Below are positions 46,510 to 58,275 of a DNA stretch of 64,000 bases, one piece after another. A model generated the notes under the pieces. The model had not been told where the DNA came from. It did no database searches and saw only the letters and a list, made by a program, of their open reading frames with translations. The position numbers and the translations under genes are program-made. The DNA is from Endomychus coccineus (Eukaryota > Arthropoda > Insecta > Coleoptera > Endomychidae): NCBI GenBank assembly GCA_958510875.1, contig OY294067.1, forward strand, positions 261,641,736 to 261,705,735. Direction: 5' to 3'. How positions within the stretch are numbered: the first letter of the stretch is position 1; the number at the start of each line of letters is the position of its first letter.

Positions 46510-47460
46510 AAGTTTCCAAAAGGAGAATTAATATCCAGTGGGTCTCTTGCCCTTATGTAATCATCTATTCGTCGAGGAACACTTTCTACAATAATTATTT
46601 TCAAGCTACTATGCTGCTGAGGGATGTTCTCCCAAGTCTCGGTAGCAGCTACATTGCATGAATAAGGTTTCTATGCCAGCATAACCCAGATTTTCTGTTC
46701 AACATGTTTCATGCATCTTTAATCGGATTTAGATACATCGGTAGCTACTGTAAACTGACAATATCCTTGATTTCCTCAACCCCAACAAACAGTTGCGCGC
46801 GATGGGTAGTCGCGTTGTCGTCCATTGTCAAAAAAATTTTGCCCAACAGCGCCTCTCCATTAACGAACAACATGGTCCAACAGGAAATCAATGTACAACT
46901 CACCGGTGATGTGCCACGGAACAGTGTAAGAGGTGTCTGATCATTATGCCTTTCTAAAACATGGCACTCCTATCTTGAATAGAGACAACGTATGGGTAAT
47001 AAGTGGCTCTAACCTGAAATCCTGGAACTCGCCAAACATGATGTATATGACCATCTTCGAACAGTAAAGCAACATTGGTTTCATTAGGAAACATGACATT
47101 CTGTCATCGATCCAAACTCCAGATTTGGTGACCACGGTACCAATTCAAACGAGTAACCTTGTAATCAATAGTGAGTTTCAAAACTCTTCATCTCCGTAAA
47201 TTGGCCTCGTGAGTCGTCTCTAATAGAGTGACATGTCACTTGAATTTGATGCAACTCCTGGAATTTCTGCATAATGCCCTTGGCTATAATAGTCCAGTTT
47301 CTAGGGCTAATTCAACAGTAAATCTTTCCTGATTGGAGGTTAATGCGATGGCTAGCTGCTGTTGGAAAATTTTCGAGTTTTAATTACATCACTTTTGTTG
47401 ACACAACAATTGCAGCATTCTGTCTTTGAGAACGTCCCATTGCTATAAGTTTCACTATAC
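46510..47460 (-). pseudogene. Tc1-like transposase remnant
   Basis: On the minus strand, in shifting frames, I read MFPNETNVALLFEDG (first catalytic block), VWRVPGFQVRATYYPY, TMDDNATTHRAQLFV (second catalytic Asp), then MYLNPIKDA where Tc1 proteins have SPDLNPIEHVW, and finally NIPQQHSSLKIIIVESVPRR, the usual C-terminal block. The third catalytic residue (normally Glu) appears as Lys. Many stops make it a clear relic. Its terminal repeats were not identified. Confidence 0.72.
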
Positions 47461-48882
47461 GACCTATGTATAACAGTGAAATTCCTTGCAAAGGGATTCT
47501 AGAATTGAAATACAAGTTTTAATAATAATACTAGAAACGTGACGGCACAAGTAAATTACAGTAGTGACTAACAAATAAATCTATGCGAATAGAAAGAATC
47601 TTAAGGTAAAATTATTGATTTTTTTTTTAATATTGGGGTGAAATATTTTGTTCTGAATTAGAAAATAAAAATTGGTGAGTTTACATTGGAAGACATGAGC
47701 AAACAGTGGATTGAGATAACCCAATACAAAACTTTAATAAAGAGAAGAAGCTTGTCATCTTCAGAAGAAAAAAAGAATAGGCTATGCGATGCTTAGATAT
47801 ATTTATTTGTTTCGTTAGTGGCCTCAATCTCTGTAAGGTTATTGCTATGGAAGAAGCAGTAAAAAGCCTTCATCTCATTATCAACATATTCCTACGATAT
47901 TTTGACATAGTGCACATTTAGGATTCAAAACTGCGCAAACATATGTTGCTCGCGTTAGTGTTTATCACAATTGGCAAGAAAATATAACCAATGTCACATC
48001 TATAGTATTCTATTTCGGAGTTCGTTAAGTGACAAATTGTTATTGTATAATGAATATGGAGGAAAATAATGTTATCCTAAGTGGTATAATAATTCTACGA
48101 TATCCGTTTCCTCTTATATTTTCCGTATCATGGTGCCAAAATTGCCCACTCGTTTGATCTAGTGATCGCAATTTTTACAATGTCACACAAGTAGTTGCGG
48201 CTGGTAATAGCATGAGGCATCATTTTTAACCTGTATTATTAATAGCGAATTCAAAGACATCTGGACTAAGCCTAATATTTTCAATCTTAAATGATGTTTA
48301 CTTCGGATGTTTCAAATATCACCGCGGTTTCGTCAACTTGCCATGAAATAAAGGAAGATTTCGAAAGATCTTCGTCAATTTTCGTATTCAAATCAAGTCC
48401 TTCTATACTGTTAGCATTAATGTACTTCTTTGAAAAATTATATGAATATCACGTTTACTAATTAAGCTGACAGAGTTCTTTGAAATTACTTCAATTCGAA
48501 GAAGAATTATTACTCTCATCGTGTCCCAGAAATGGCAACTATTATATATACAAAAATTGAAAAATCGATCAAATTTGCTGAGATTTACCGATTTTCCAGA
48601 ACTGTACTATAAAAATTTTTAATTTCAATTTGACGCGAGCTATATACTGCTATAGCAATGTTTTGTTTACCTGATATGATGAACTTACAATCTGAAGTGA
48701 TATGGTCCTTCATACTTTTTTGTGACATACACTTATCATATCCCTTTTCCACAATGTTGTTTCCCTTTCAGAAAAAGAACACAAAACCGACAAAATCATT
48801 TTTTAATGAGTTACCGAGGCGTAAAAAGTATCCTGCCCAAAATTTTTTACACTATAAATCCTACGTGGGAAATGAATCCTTA
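47461..48882. other. Non-coding stretch, no gene seen
   Basis: AT-rich, without recognised repeat ends or coding motifs up to the transposon at 48885. Confidence 0.4.
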
Positions 48883-48884
48883 TA

Positions 48885-51208
48885 CAGGGTGTCCTCGAAC
48901 TGCGTGGCAAAAATAAAACCGAAGATTCTTTGATTCGAAAAAAATTTGATGAGCCTTTTTACTTTTGCCTCAAGTGTCTTGTTTAGCCGGTAGAGGGCTT
49001 CAAAGTTGCAAAAATAATTTTGTTTTTTCGGTATAACTTGAGAACGTGATGGAGGACTTTTACAATATTTGGCAAGTGAGTTACTGTCAATAGTAGTCGT
49101 TTTTGAGAGCGGAGCATAGAGCCTTAGAGACCATAGAAATGGCTCAAACTTGAGGATGTAACGGGAAAAGCGTCCAGAACTTTTTTGTTGTCGATGTAAT
49201 TCACTCTATATTTTTTATGTAGATAGCTTATCTAATTTGAAAACTTTTCTTACTCTTAGAAAATTTTGATAAAATCAACGGATTAGCTTGAAAAAAAATA
49301 ATTTTCGAGTCTCTGCAATTTTGGCTTACTAATTTTACTTGATTAAAATACCTTAGTTGCCTTTGCTTTTCTAATGTCATTTTGGCATTTGGAGAATTTA
49401 TTCTCAAAACTGTCAGTTTTTACTTTGCTTTCCGTAAAAATTTTATAAAATTATGGCTCAAAATTTCACTAACACTGAAATGGTTAATATCTCGGTAAAA
49501 CACGAATAATAAAAACAATAGAAATGGGGAAACGATGTGATTATTTAGGAAAAACAAATGCTAAATTAAAAGAAACAACAAAACTTTTTGGGAAATTGCT
49601 AAGGCATCAATTGTTCGAAATGTTGCCCATTTTCCTGAATAAACAAATTAATTCGTTTCAAGAAATTGGATTGAACTCTGGCTAGTACTTCAGGATCATT
49701 CTTCAATAAATTCGCTTCATGATTAATTCGTTGCAACAATTCCTCTCGTGTGTTTACTGGAGCTGCATGAACTTTCGACTTCAAAGCGCCCCATAGAAAG
49801 AAGTCGCAGGGCGTCAAATCAGGGGAGCGGGCCGGCCAGTTCACTGGTGCATCGTGTCCTCTACCTATCCAGCGATCTGGATATTCCGCATTCAAATGTC
49901 ACCTCACAGCTAATGTGAGAGGAGGTGCACCATCATGGATAAACCAGGCCACGACGAATGTGTAAGGGCAAGTCTTTCAACAGTTCAAGTAGCCTTTGTT
50001 CCAAAAAGTTCAAGTAGTTCTCCCCGTTCAATCGATCGGGTATAACGGTAGGGCCAATACTAAAGTTATCCACAATTCCAACCCAAACATTGATTTTAGT
50101 TTGATTCTGAAAATATGTAACTTCCGTTTCATGAGGATTTTCATCAGCATAGAAATGTTCATTATGGAGGTTAAAAAGACCACATCTCGTGAAAGTATCT
50201 TCGTCCGTGAACAGAATTCTTCTACAAAAATTGGGGTTTGCGTTTTGTCTTTGGACAATAAGCCGACAGAAATCTAGCCGATGACCTGGATCCATGGGCA
50301 ATAAGAACTGTTTTAATATGATAGAGATAAGATAACAGTTCTTCTTTCAGTACATTATGAACTAATGATTTTGAGGCTCCAATACGAAGTCCCAAACGTA
50401 GTGTGCTTATCCCAGGTTCAGTTTCAACCGCTTCCAGTATCGCTTCTTCGAGCTCTAACGTCCTTCTTGTCCGTCTGCGTCCAGTTTCTCTGCGATTTGC
50501 TTCAAATTTGCCAGTTTCGCGAAGGTTTGCCGATTTGGAATTCTGCGATGCGGATATCTTTCCCTTCTCCGGCCATTGCAATGACAAAGTCCATAAATCA
50601 ATAACATATCAACCATTTCAGTGTTAGTGAAATTTTGAGCCATAATTTTATAAAATTTTTACGGAAAGCAAAGTAAAAACTGACAGTTTTGAGAATAAAT
50701 TCTTCAAATGCCAAAATGACATTAGAAAAGCAAAGGCAACCAAGGTATTTTAATCAAGTAAAATTAGTAAGCCAAAATTGCAGAGACTCGAAAATTATTT
50801 TTTTCAAGCTAATCCGTTGATTTTATCAAAATGTTCTAAGAGTAAGAAAAGTTTTCAAATTAGATAAGCTATCTACATAAAATATCGAGTGAATTACATT
50901 GACCACAAAAAAGTTCTGGACACTTTTCCCGTTACATCCTCAAGTTTGAGCCATTTCTATGGTCTCTAAGGCTCTGTGCTCCACTCTCAAAAATGGCCAT
51001 TATTGACAGTAACTCACCTGCCAAATATTGTAAAAGCTCTTCATCACGTTCTCAAGTTATACCGAAAAAACAAAATAATTTTTGCAATTTTGAAGCCCTC
51101 TACCGGGTAAACAAGACACTTGAGGCAAAAGTAAAAAGGCTCATCAAATTTTTTTCGAATCAAAGAATCTTCGGTTTTATTTTTGCCACGCAGTTCGAGG
51201 ACACCCTG
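48885..51208 (-). mobile_element. Tc1/mariner-superfamily transposon with 600-bp inverted ends, copy 2
   Basis: TA at 48883-48884 and 51209-51210 flank ends CAGGGTGTCCTCGAACTGCG and GAGGACACCCTG. The arms are 601 bp (48885-49485) and 598 bp (50611-51208); each includes the transposase ATG and its first 11 codons. The transposase runs on the minus strand. Copy 1 (8549-10994) is nearly identical apart from the tandem duplication in its right arm, suggesting recent activity of the family. Confidence 0.9.
49599..50643 (-). pseudogene. DDE transposase of the long-TIR element, frameshifted (copy 2)
   Basis: The ATG at 50643 starts the same helix-turn-helix region as copy 1 (MVDMLLIYGLCHCNGRR). The frame then moves through three shifts: one within the N-terminal domain, one near 50300 (around the YLYHIKTV region), and one near 49915. 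The catalytic blocks LFTDEDTF and SPDLTPCDFFLWG are present. The second block is damaged: the HDGAPP equivalent is out of frame at 49920-49935. Damage sites differ from copy 1, so the two copies decayed independently. Confidence 0.87.
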
Positions 51209-51221
51209 TATATACTGTTAA

Positions 51222-51310
51222 ATGGACAATACATTCCTGTAAATCCCAATAAATCCTCACTAACTACCATTAACTACCATAAATCACTATAAATCATCAT
51301 AAATCATTGA
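51222..51310. repeat. AAATCA-type short tandem repeat, part 1
   Basis: AAATC-containing units of about 9-10 bases (for example AAATCACTATAAATCATCAT). A similar run occurs at 52140-52235, on the other side of an 830-bp segment. Confidence 0.6.
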
Positions 51311-51433
51311 ATGTATAAACAATGAAATCATTTTTACCTTATGCAATTAATAATATTCACCTGCAAATTATACTGCTAACTAATAGTTGATGGAGAGGTG
51401 TGAGGTACATATATAGGTCTGTATATTGCTAAA

Positions 51434-51493
51434 AAACGGCCCATACACTATACAGCATGGCTTACGACGAGTTTCATAGTGTATGGGCCGTTT
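51434..51493. repeat. Perfect 18-bp stem hairpin
   Basis: AAACGGCCCATACACTAT at 51434-51451 and its exact reverse complement at 51476-51493 enclose a 24-base loop. It is the cleanest short palindrome in the window. It could be a tiny fold-back insertion or a structured RNA element. Confidence 0.75.
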
Positions 51494-51774
51494 ATGTGTT
51501 CTGAGAACTTATGTGATTTGTTTGAGTCTTAGAGCATAGTAGAGTGAAATTTGAATGTGTTACTCTAAGTTACTCCACATCGAATCAGTACATGTTTTAG
51601 CTCATTTGGAAGACGGAGCAATTCAGAGTAATGCGTTTGATTGACAATATAATGCAAACATAGAAAAAATTATTTTACGAAGAAGCTACTGAACAAGAGT
51701 GGCGCGTAGCCTACAAAGCTAGTATAATACAAAAATATAGGTACAATTATTACGACCAATTATGTATATGTAAG

Positions 51775-52045
51775 CATTATGTCAATCCTGCAATTATAAT
51801 GAATTGTATATAGAATCTCGGGAAATAGGTCACACTAACACAAATGCTTATTATTTTCGTCTTCACGTACGTTTCGGACTCACGATTATCATCAGAAGAC
51901 GTATTATGTCTAAAACGGAATTTCTTTAAACTGATTGTACCAGCACAAAGCGTTCTTTTCGCAGCAATTTCAATTAAAAACGCCCACGTCGCCGAAAAGA
52001 ACAAAAACACGAATAATCGAAACTGTGACACATTAATGTTCTAAG
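51775..52045 (-). repeat. PLE-type terminal repeat, copy 1, with hammerhead-like core
   Basis: Direct repeat of 54685-54935, with shared blocks GGGAAATAGGTCACACTAAC, CGTCTTCACGTACGTTTCGG and CATCAGAAGACGTATTATGT. On the minus strand it carries CTGATGA, a short hairpin and CGAAAC (51871-51895), the conserved boxes of a hammerhead. PLE coding sequence in the same orientation lies near the other copy, at 55185-55617. Confidence 0.6.
51871..51895 (-). ncRNA. Hammerhead-like core (CTGATGA ... CGAAAC)
   Basis: On the minus strand an intact CTGATGA box is followed after 12 bases by CGAAAC and then GTA, a permitted cleavage triplet. Stem II is short and weak. Both boxes are intact, unlike the cores in the other PLE family here. 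Stem I and III pairing needs folding to confirm. Confidence 0.42.
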
Positions 52046-52139
52046 TAGGTATATGTATATGTATTAAGAATATAGGTAGTATTCTTAAAACTTTAATGTG
52101 TTACAGTTCCGATTATTCGTGTTTCTGTTCGTAAATTGT

Positions 52140-52235
52140 ATTTTAAATCATCGATAAATAATCATAAGTCATCAACAAATCATCGTTAATCCTTGATAAA
52201 TCACCAAAAATCCTGCAAATCCTCTCAATCCCTAA
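52140..52235. repeat. AAATCA-type short tandem repeat, part 2
   Basis: Units such as AAATCATCGATAAATAATCAT continue the pattern of 51222-51310. Probably one array split by an insertion. Confidence 0.55.
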
Positions 52236-54552
52236 ATACTTAACCGTAATTTAATAGTAAATTACCGTAATCTTTTAAAGTTGTACAGCATAAATCACAA
52301 GATATTTACCCCCGGTAATTTACTCACTTCTCGTGAGCTAAACATATTTTTTAATACTGTTAGAAAACACTTTCAGTGGTGTCTTTGTTCTCGACAGCTT
52401 ATGATGATTTAAAATAATATATGCCCGATTTGAGTTCAATATTAATCAAAGTTTCAGGTACAACTCATCTTCGTAACAAATATTACTGAAGCGAAACATA
52501 CTTACTAAAAAACAAACAAACGTCTAAACAATCTCTTAGATTAACCGGCTCATCACATCCTTCTTGGCTAGTTCCAATCTTAACTTCACACAGTCACCTC
52601 ACTTTGACTCATTATTTAGTTTAATTCTTAGCACTTTCTCAGCACAGAAACAATACAAACAACAAGTGAATACTTTACCTACCCTTCGAATATGATGCAT
52701 AATTAAACCAATAACTAGGTAATTAGATATTAATTGAATAATAATAATTATTTTTCTAATCGTGTAGATGATTTCTATGATGTGACACTGCCTCCCTTGC
52801 CTACGCGGAGAAGCCACCACTGCACAGAAGTTTCTGTCGTTATAAATTGAACTCGATTATCCACTACAGTTAGCTTCGAAGATATTAGCGAAATAATTCT
52901 AGTGCAAGAGATTGAATATAATCCAGAATTATTGTTCTCATTCCATTAACCTTGGTTGAATGAATACTAATATTAAGAATCATAAATTACATAAAGCATT
53001 CCAACTTTAGGGAATTGCTAGATTTATTGCGCTACGACTGTGACTGAAGTATTGAACGTGACACAAATTTTCGGGAATCAGGCGCCAAATTTCCTTGAGA
53101 CATTCTCGTCTTATCTTGAACAAAGTTTGGCGAGCCATGTGGCGTGTACGAAATCGCCGGTCCGTACCGACCAAAGTAAGCGCGGCCTCTCTCTAGGTGA
53201 ATAATGTGTTATTTATTACGTTCAGCACATGATTAATAATGCCCAAAACGAGATAGAGAGACATACGTTAACAGTCGTTAAGCTGTTAACGGAAAGAACA
53301 AAATGCATTTATCAATTGTATGGCCGTTTGAAAAACGACACACGGGCATTGCTGCAAATGTCGGACAACCCATTATACTGTCAGACGCGAGATCGACGCG
53401 CCAAAAAGGAAAATACCGGATTATTTTAAGAAATGTAGTCAGTCACACTTATACACTGACTCAAGTTATTGAGCAACGCCGCGTTAACATTGATTTTAAA
53501 TTAAATACCTACATAATACCTAATCAGTCTCATCAGCCTACGTGAGCTGGTGAAACCTACATCAATCTAGCACACAACGTACCTTTGAAAAGTACACGAA
53601 TGCGACATTCGACTTGATTTATGTAATATGTGTTAACAAAGAATCATTACAAATTTAATTTAATGTTAGCAACGTCATAAATGTTTTACTATTGAGATAA
53701 TTCTAAGTGAAATTCTTATTCCTTTAGAAACTGTTTAAATAATAATATAATATTACTACCACAGGATCAGACTGAATGGCTTATAAATCATAGCAGGTTC
53801 AGTTTTGTGTCATCACCCAGGGCCGTATTTACGCGCAAAATGTTCAAGATTTTGAAAGAGAACGACATAGACATTCATACTGCCGTGGTTGGTACAATTC
53901 AAGTATTGGTACGGACAGTTAATAATTTAGTAGGATGGGTACCTTGCACTAATCTTCTGGTGAAGGCTTCTTGGGAAAACATATGTACATTTTACAGCCT
54001 CAATAAACAATATACTAGCCGACTGCTTGATAAAAGAGCAAAACTGACAAACTCATTCTCTCTCAAAAAGGACAACAACAACACATTGATCATGCCGAGC
54101 GAATGCTACAAAAGCCCTCTTGCGAGGATATAAAAGAAAATCACTTGTTACTGCTCCAAGTTCGCCAAACAAAATGTCAAAGGTGGAAATTGGGCTTTAT
54201 ACAGAAGTTTTGGATGACATCTTGGAACTGGTGAACAAAACTAATGAAACTCAGCAATACCCTGACTTGGACGTGAACACGCTTCGGCACTGACATCGCT
54301 AACTAGCTCCTTAGGTACAAAACGGAATAACTTTGAAGAATATGAGGTGCAAGCTTCTGAGTTCTCATTAATATGAGAGTGAGGTACGGCGCAAATGCAA
54401 AATAAACGAGCGTATGGCATATCTCGATTGTTTCCAAGCACCAGGAGTTGAGTTGACCACATCAAAAAAATTTTGAACCTAGATTCCTTCCTGTTATAGA
54501 ACAATTTGAATCTTGAAAGCGGCAGAGGCTTGAGGCATACAATTAATACATC
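52236..54552. other. Stretch with unassigned open frames
   Basis: A plus-strand ATG at 53137 begins MWRVRNRRSVPTK and meets a GTAAGC donor after exactly 13 codons in a GC-rich patch; this is too short to call. A frame at 53807-54133 (KMFKILKENDIDIHTAVVGT ...) is 108 codons without a recognised domain. A minus-strand frame at 54241-54504 is similar in quality. I call none a gene. Confidence 0.3.
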
Positions 54553-54684
54553 TAGCTACTCGTAAAATGAAAGGAAGATCAAAGAAAAGTGTTAGTTGTT
54601 ATATATTTCATCCTACAGAACATATGGGCAACTTTGACCAAAGTTAATTCTTGAAAGCTACATTGTCCGAATGTCCTTGACCCA

Positions 54685-54935
54685 GGTATGAATTATATAT
54701 AAAATCTTGGGAAATAGGTCACACTAACACATATGCTTATTATTTTCGTCTTCACGTACGTTTCGGTATCACTACAATCATCAGAAGACGTATTATGTAT
54801 AAAATTGGATTCCTTAAAACTAATTATATCAGCACAAAGGGTCCTTATCCAATTTCAATTTAAAATTCCCATGTCGCCGTAACGAACAGAAACACGAATA
54901 ATCGAAACTGTAACACATCACATCACATGTTTAAG
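54685..54935 (-). repeat. PLE-type terminal repeat, copy 2, with hammerhead-like core
   Basis: Direct repeat of 51775-52045. On the minus strand CTGATGA and CGAAAC (54760-54784) flank a mini-hairpin GTA-GTGA-TAC. It lies about 250 bases beyond the end of the GIY-YIG remnant, where a 3' terminal repeat would be expected. Confidence 0.6.
54760..54784 (-). ncRNA. Hammerhead-like core, second copy
   Basis: Minus strand: CTGATGA, two bases, stem GTA/TAC closed by a GTGA loop, then CGAAAC and GTA. The GNRA-type loop with a very short stem II would be a minimal hammerhead. Both conserved boxes are intact. Confidence 0.45.
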
Positions 54936-55184
54936 TATATGTACGTGTATCAAGAATCCACTGCTTAGCAATTTTCTTATAATAAACGAATGCATGTCAA
55001 CAAAGTCTGTATACTACTGAAACCAAAACATATAACGCAAAAGTATCTTTCGAACCAGATGTTAAGGATTTATGAGGTAATACAAAATGGTTGTCGAACC
55101 TTATTAGAAATATTGGTATTCGAACATTCCACCTAAAATATGCTTCCAACATTATAAAGACGCATATGGGAATTTGCAAGGGTT

Positions 55185-55640
55185 TTAGTTAATTAAATTA
55201 GTATGAATCTGACTTAATAACTGAATATCTGTTCTATGATTTACAGATTTGGAGTCACGTTTCATGTGAATCATCTCCAGAATAGATCTTTTATAATAAT
55301 TGGTTTCCTTAGTTGAAATATTAACATTTTTGTAATCGAATTGATGGTTATAATCAAAGCAGTGTTTAGCAAAGACGGTGGATTTTTTGTTTCTTGTACT
55401 ATACTTATGGCCATACATTCTTTTTTGGAAATATTGTCCCATCGCAATCTAAATAATTTAATTTGTATAATGTGTGGGTTTGTTTATCTTTAGGTATTGA
55501 AGGTTTTAGATTTGAATAATACTTCCCAACACAGTTAGTAGGTTTATGCGCAACATTTATATAGGTATGTAGAATATCGAAAAGATTATTGGAGATTGTT
55601 ATTCTTCCTTCTTCCATAATATATTATTTCAAGATATAAC
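55185..55640 (-). pseudogene. PLE C-terminal GIY-YIG region, remnant
   Basis: The minus strand from about 55617 reads VAHKPTNCVGKYYSNLKPSI then PKDKQTHTLYKLNYLDCDGT, the linker leading into the PLE nuclease. The YIGQT block is missing: a small deletion and frameshift join directly to QYFQKRMYGHKY. After that, STVFAKHCFDYNHQFDYKNV and ILEMIHMKRDSKSVNHRTD form the usual C-terminal helices, ending at TAA near 55185. Without the YIG block the nuclease cannot be functional. It may belong to the same PLE lineage as 1-540. Confidence 0.8.
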
Positions 55641-56125
55641 GGATGGGCTAACCAAATCAGTGTAAATTCGCAAGATGAATAAACAGTCGGAAAAAAGTGG
55701 TTATGGTGAAATAAGTGTAAGTAAGTGGTAATATTTTCGATGTGTAAAAATTCAAAGTCAGCAAAAAAAAATTCAAATAAGTATTTCATATCTTAGACGT
55801 TCATTCATTCTAATATGAAGTATCCTTTCTAATTGTATCATTAGCTCTGATATCCCCCTAACAAACTATCAAAACGATCGAGTGCTCGTGAAATCCTATT
55901 TTTAAAAACGTCAGGCATAATGGATTCTGATATTTCTGTAACATTTCTATTTTCCGCATGTTTAATCGTCTGGCTAAATTACACTGATTTGGAGGTTAGC
56001 CCATCCGTTATATGTTGACAGGTTCATGATCACAATAACTGAAATGATACATATTATTATTATGGAAGAAGGAAGAATAACAATCTCTAACAATCTTTTC
56101 GATATTCTACATACCTATATCCAAC
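55552..56125. repeat. Inverted duplication of a PLE segment
   Basis: GGAAGAAGGAAGAATAACAA on the minus strand near 55610 recurs on the plus strand near 56065. The match runs through ATCTTTTCGATATTCTACAT. Nearer the centre, AACGGATGGGCTAACC (about 55639) pairs with its reverse complement near 56005. The arms surround about 300 unrelated bases, so part of the nuclease-coding region exists as a fold-back. Confidence 0.75.
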
Positions 56126-56274
56126 ATTTCAACAATTAACTTTGGTCAAAGTCGCCGATATGTCATGTTTACCCCTCTCACTATTCTAGAACGATCCATC
56201 GTGTCAGTAGGATGAAATATATACCAACTAACAACGCTTTTCTTTTGATCTTCCTTTCATTTTACGAGTAGCTA

Positions 56275-57169
56275 AATGTAACATGTTCACAATATTATGA
56301 AGGTATCTGAATTCGTTTGAACAATATTCATACATGCTTGGTATCATTTTTCAAAATAAACTGTTTATCATTTCAACTGTTTAAAGAATTATTTCAGATT
56401 AGATGAATTGTGACAAACATATCGTCACCTACATCGAAATGCGGATCGTTTGTTAAGATACGATACGGTAGTGCCATATTAGAGACATTTTAGGTTCATT
56501 TAACAGTTTTTTCCTTTATTTAAGCAGCAGTTCCTTACTATTAAGATTATGTTCTATAATATAACCGGGACGTATAAAAAGATATTTGCAAATTGACTAT
56601 TTCCAGCGGCATGTGTCGCTTATATCGTAAATGAAGTGTCTTGAGGTACCGAAGGAATGGCACTTAATTCAGAGAGGAAGCGCCCAATTGCGGTTATCTC
56701 TGTGAATGCGTGTCTGTGTGTGGGCGGCTTTTCATCACTCACACGCGTACTTAATTTATCTACTGATATCTTTTCACGAACCGTACGTTTCAACTTTTTG
56801 AGACTATTCTAGTTTTACACCAACATGTGTTAGTTGATCTGAAGACTTGTCTATTGTATGTTTCATATATTGAGAATATTAATAAATATCGCAGAATAAC
56901 AAATCGTGGCTCATTACGCTAAATAATTTATTTTGCAAATATCTGATTCAAAACTAAGTAACTAAGGCTATATGTAAAATTAAGTCCTTAAATTCTGAAC
57001 TGATGTGACACAAATTGAGGGAGTGGTAGGGAATGGATTGGGTTGGAATATATTTACAAAATTGTTGACAAATGGTGAATTATACCTAACGATTTAGTGT
57101 TTAATATTGAGTTAATAATGTTGCAGCTCAGTGCGTTTATGTCTGCTTGACTATCGGACATGATGGCAT
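56275..57169. other. Non-coding stretch, no gene seen
   Basis: AT-rich, with a short GT-rich patch at 56700-56750. Nothing recognised. Confidence 0.4.
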
Positions 57170-58275
57170 GTCCTTCTTTCTAACATAAAACAGATGGCGC
57201 CACAATAGAAAATCCCATGTGACATTAAAATTTTCAGAAAGATATGTCATTCATTTCTGTTTTGACACCCATCTTAAGCAAGCAACCTTGAAGATTTTTG
57301 TAAACGTCTTGATTAAACATTATTTCTTGCGTGGAAAAAACATTAGGCAAACGCTTGTTAAACATTAAGGGGACTCTTCACAATCGATTCGATTGATTCA
57401 CAAGTGTTTTGTTTTGGTAGTATGAGCACAAAGGACACTGAACTTTCAGGTCGTCCAATTGAGGTTATAACGCCAGAAATCGTCGATAAAATCCATGGAT
57501 ATTGGACGATGGACTAGTTAAAGTGCACGAGATTGCTGAGGCTATGGGCATCTTAAGCGAACGGGTACGGAACATTTTGCACAAGTTTTTGAGTATGAGA
57601 AAGCTATCTGCCAGAATGGTGCCACATTTGGTCTCTGTTGACAACAAGCGCGACCGTGTCACAACTTCAAAGGAGTGTTTGGCGATGTTCAAGCACGATA
57701 AGAAGAACTTTTTGCACCGTTTCGTAACAGTGTAAGAAACATGGATCCATCTCAACACATCAGACACAGTCATCAGAACAGTCCAAACAGTGGACTTGTA
57801 CTGGCAATTGAAGCCGAAAAAGGCCTAAGTGGGTTTATCGACCAACAAAGTTATGGCGACAGTTTTTTGAGATGTACACGGTACCGTCTATATCGATTAC
57901 CTTGAAAAGGGCAAAACGATCACCGGCTCTGTTGGATCGATTCGACGTCGATTTGAAATTGCATGAATTGCGCTACGAATTAGTACGTCATCCAGCATAT
58001 TCTCCAGATTTGCCCCCCTGCGATTTTGATCTATTTCCAATCTTGAAGAAATGGTTTGGCGAAAAGAGATTTGGCTTGAACGATGACGTCATCGCTGAAA
58101 CAAACGCCTATTTTGAAGGATGACTGAAATCGCACTATTTGAAAGGGATCGAAAAATTAGAAAAACGTTGGACGAAGTGTATCAGGCTACAAGGATATTA
58201 TGTTGAGAAATAAAATAACTTTTAACTAAATAGATCATTTCTTATTTCATTTTTCAGGGACTTTCCACCTTGCCC
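57170..58275 (+). mobile_element. mariner (DD34D-type) relic, plus strand
   Basis: The right end GGGACTTTCCACCTTGCCCC and a decayed left end near 57170-57240 match the ends of the mariner at 62130-63265. The coding part reads SGRPIEVITPEIVDKI, VHEIAEAMGILSERVRNILH and TTSKECLAMFKHDKKNFLHR. In VTVDETW the aspartate codon is replaced by a stop. The second catalytic block is deleted (LK joins LHELRYEL directly), while YSPDLPPCDFDLF is kept. It cannot encode an active enzyme. Confidence 0.85.
57502..58123 (+). pseudogene. mariner transposase, broken
   Basis: The helix-turn-helix part is largely intact (57502-57735); a stop replaces the first catalytic Asp at about 57736. The C-terminal part (57872-58123) resumes in another frame with the third Asp in PPCDFDLF. 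The segment holding the second Asp is missing. The sister copy at 62152-63016 supplies the comparison. Confidence 0.85.

Larger units (their letters stand above)
54553..56274. mobile_element. PLE complex bounded by inverted arms
   Basis: AGCTACTCGTAAAATGAAAG at about 54554 recurs as its reverse complement at about 56274. The arms extend through TATATATTTCATCCTAC to ACTTTGACCAAAGTTAATT (left to about 54650, right from about 56132). Inside, in minus orientation, are a GIY-YIG remnant and a terminal repeat, plus a second, smaller inverted repeat. The layout matches the tandem and inverted terminal structures known for PLEs. It is a composite or rearranged insertion. Confidence 0.6.

Noticed and set aside
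53137..53175. 13-codon ATG-to-donor segment (MWRVRNRRSVPTK, then GTAAGC)
   Set aside because: Too short to distinguish from chance; no downstream exon found.
53807..54133. 108-codon plus-strand open frame
   Set aside because: No domain, no homologue recalled, and lies amid PLE debris. Could not be supported as a gene.
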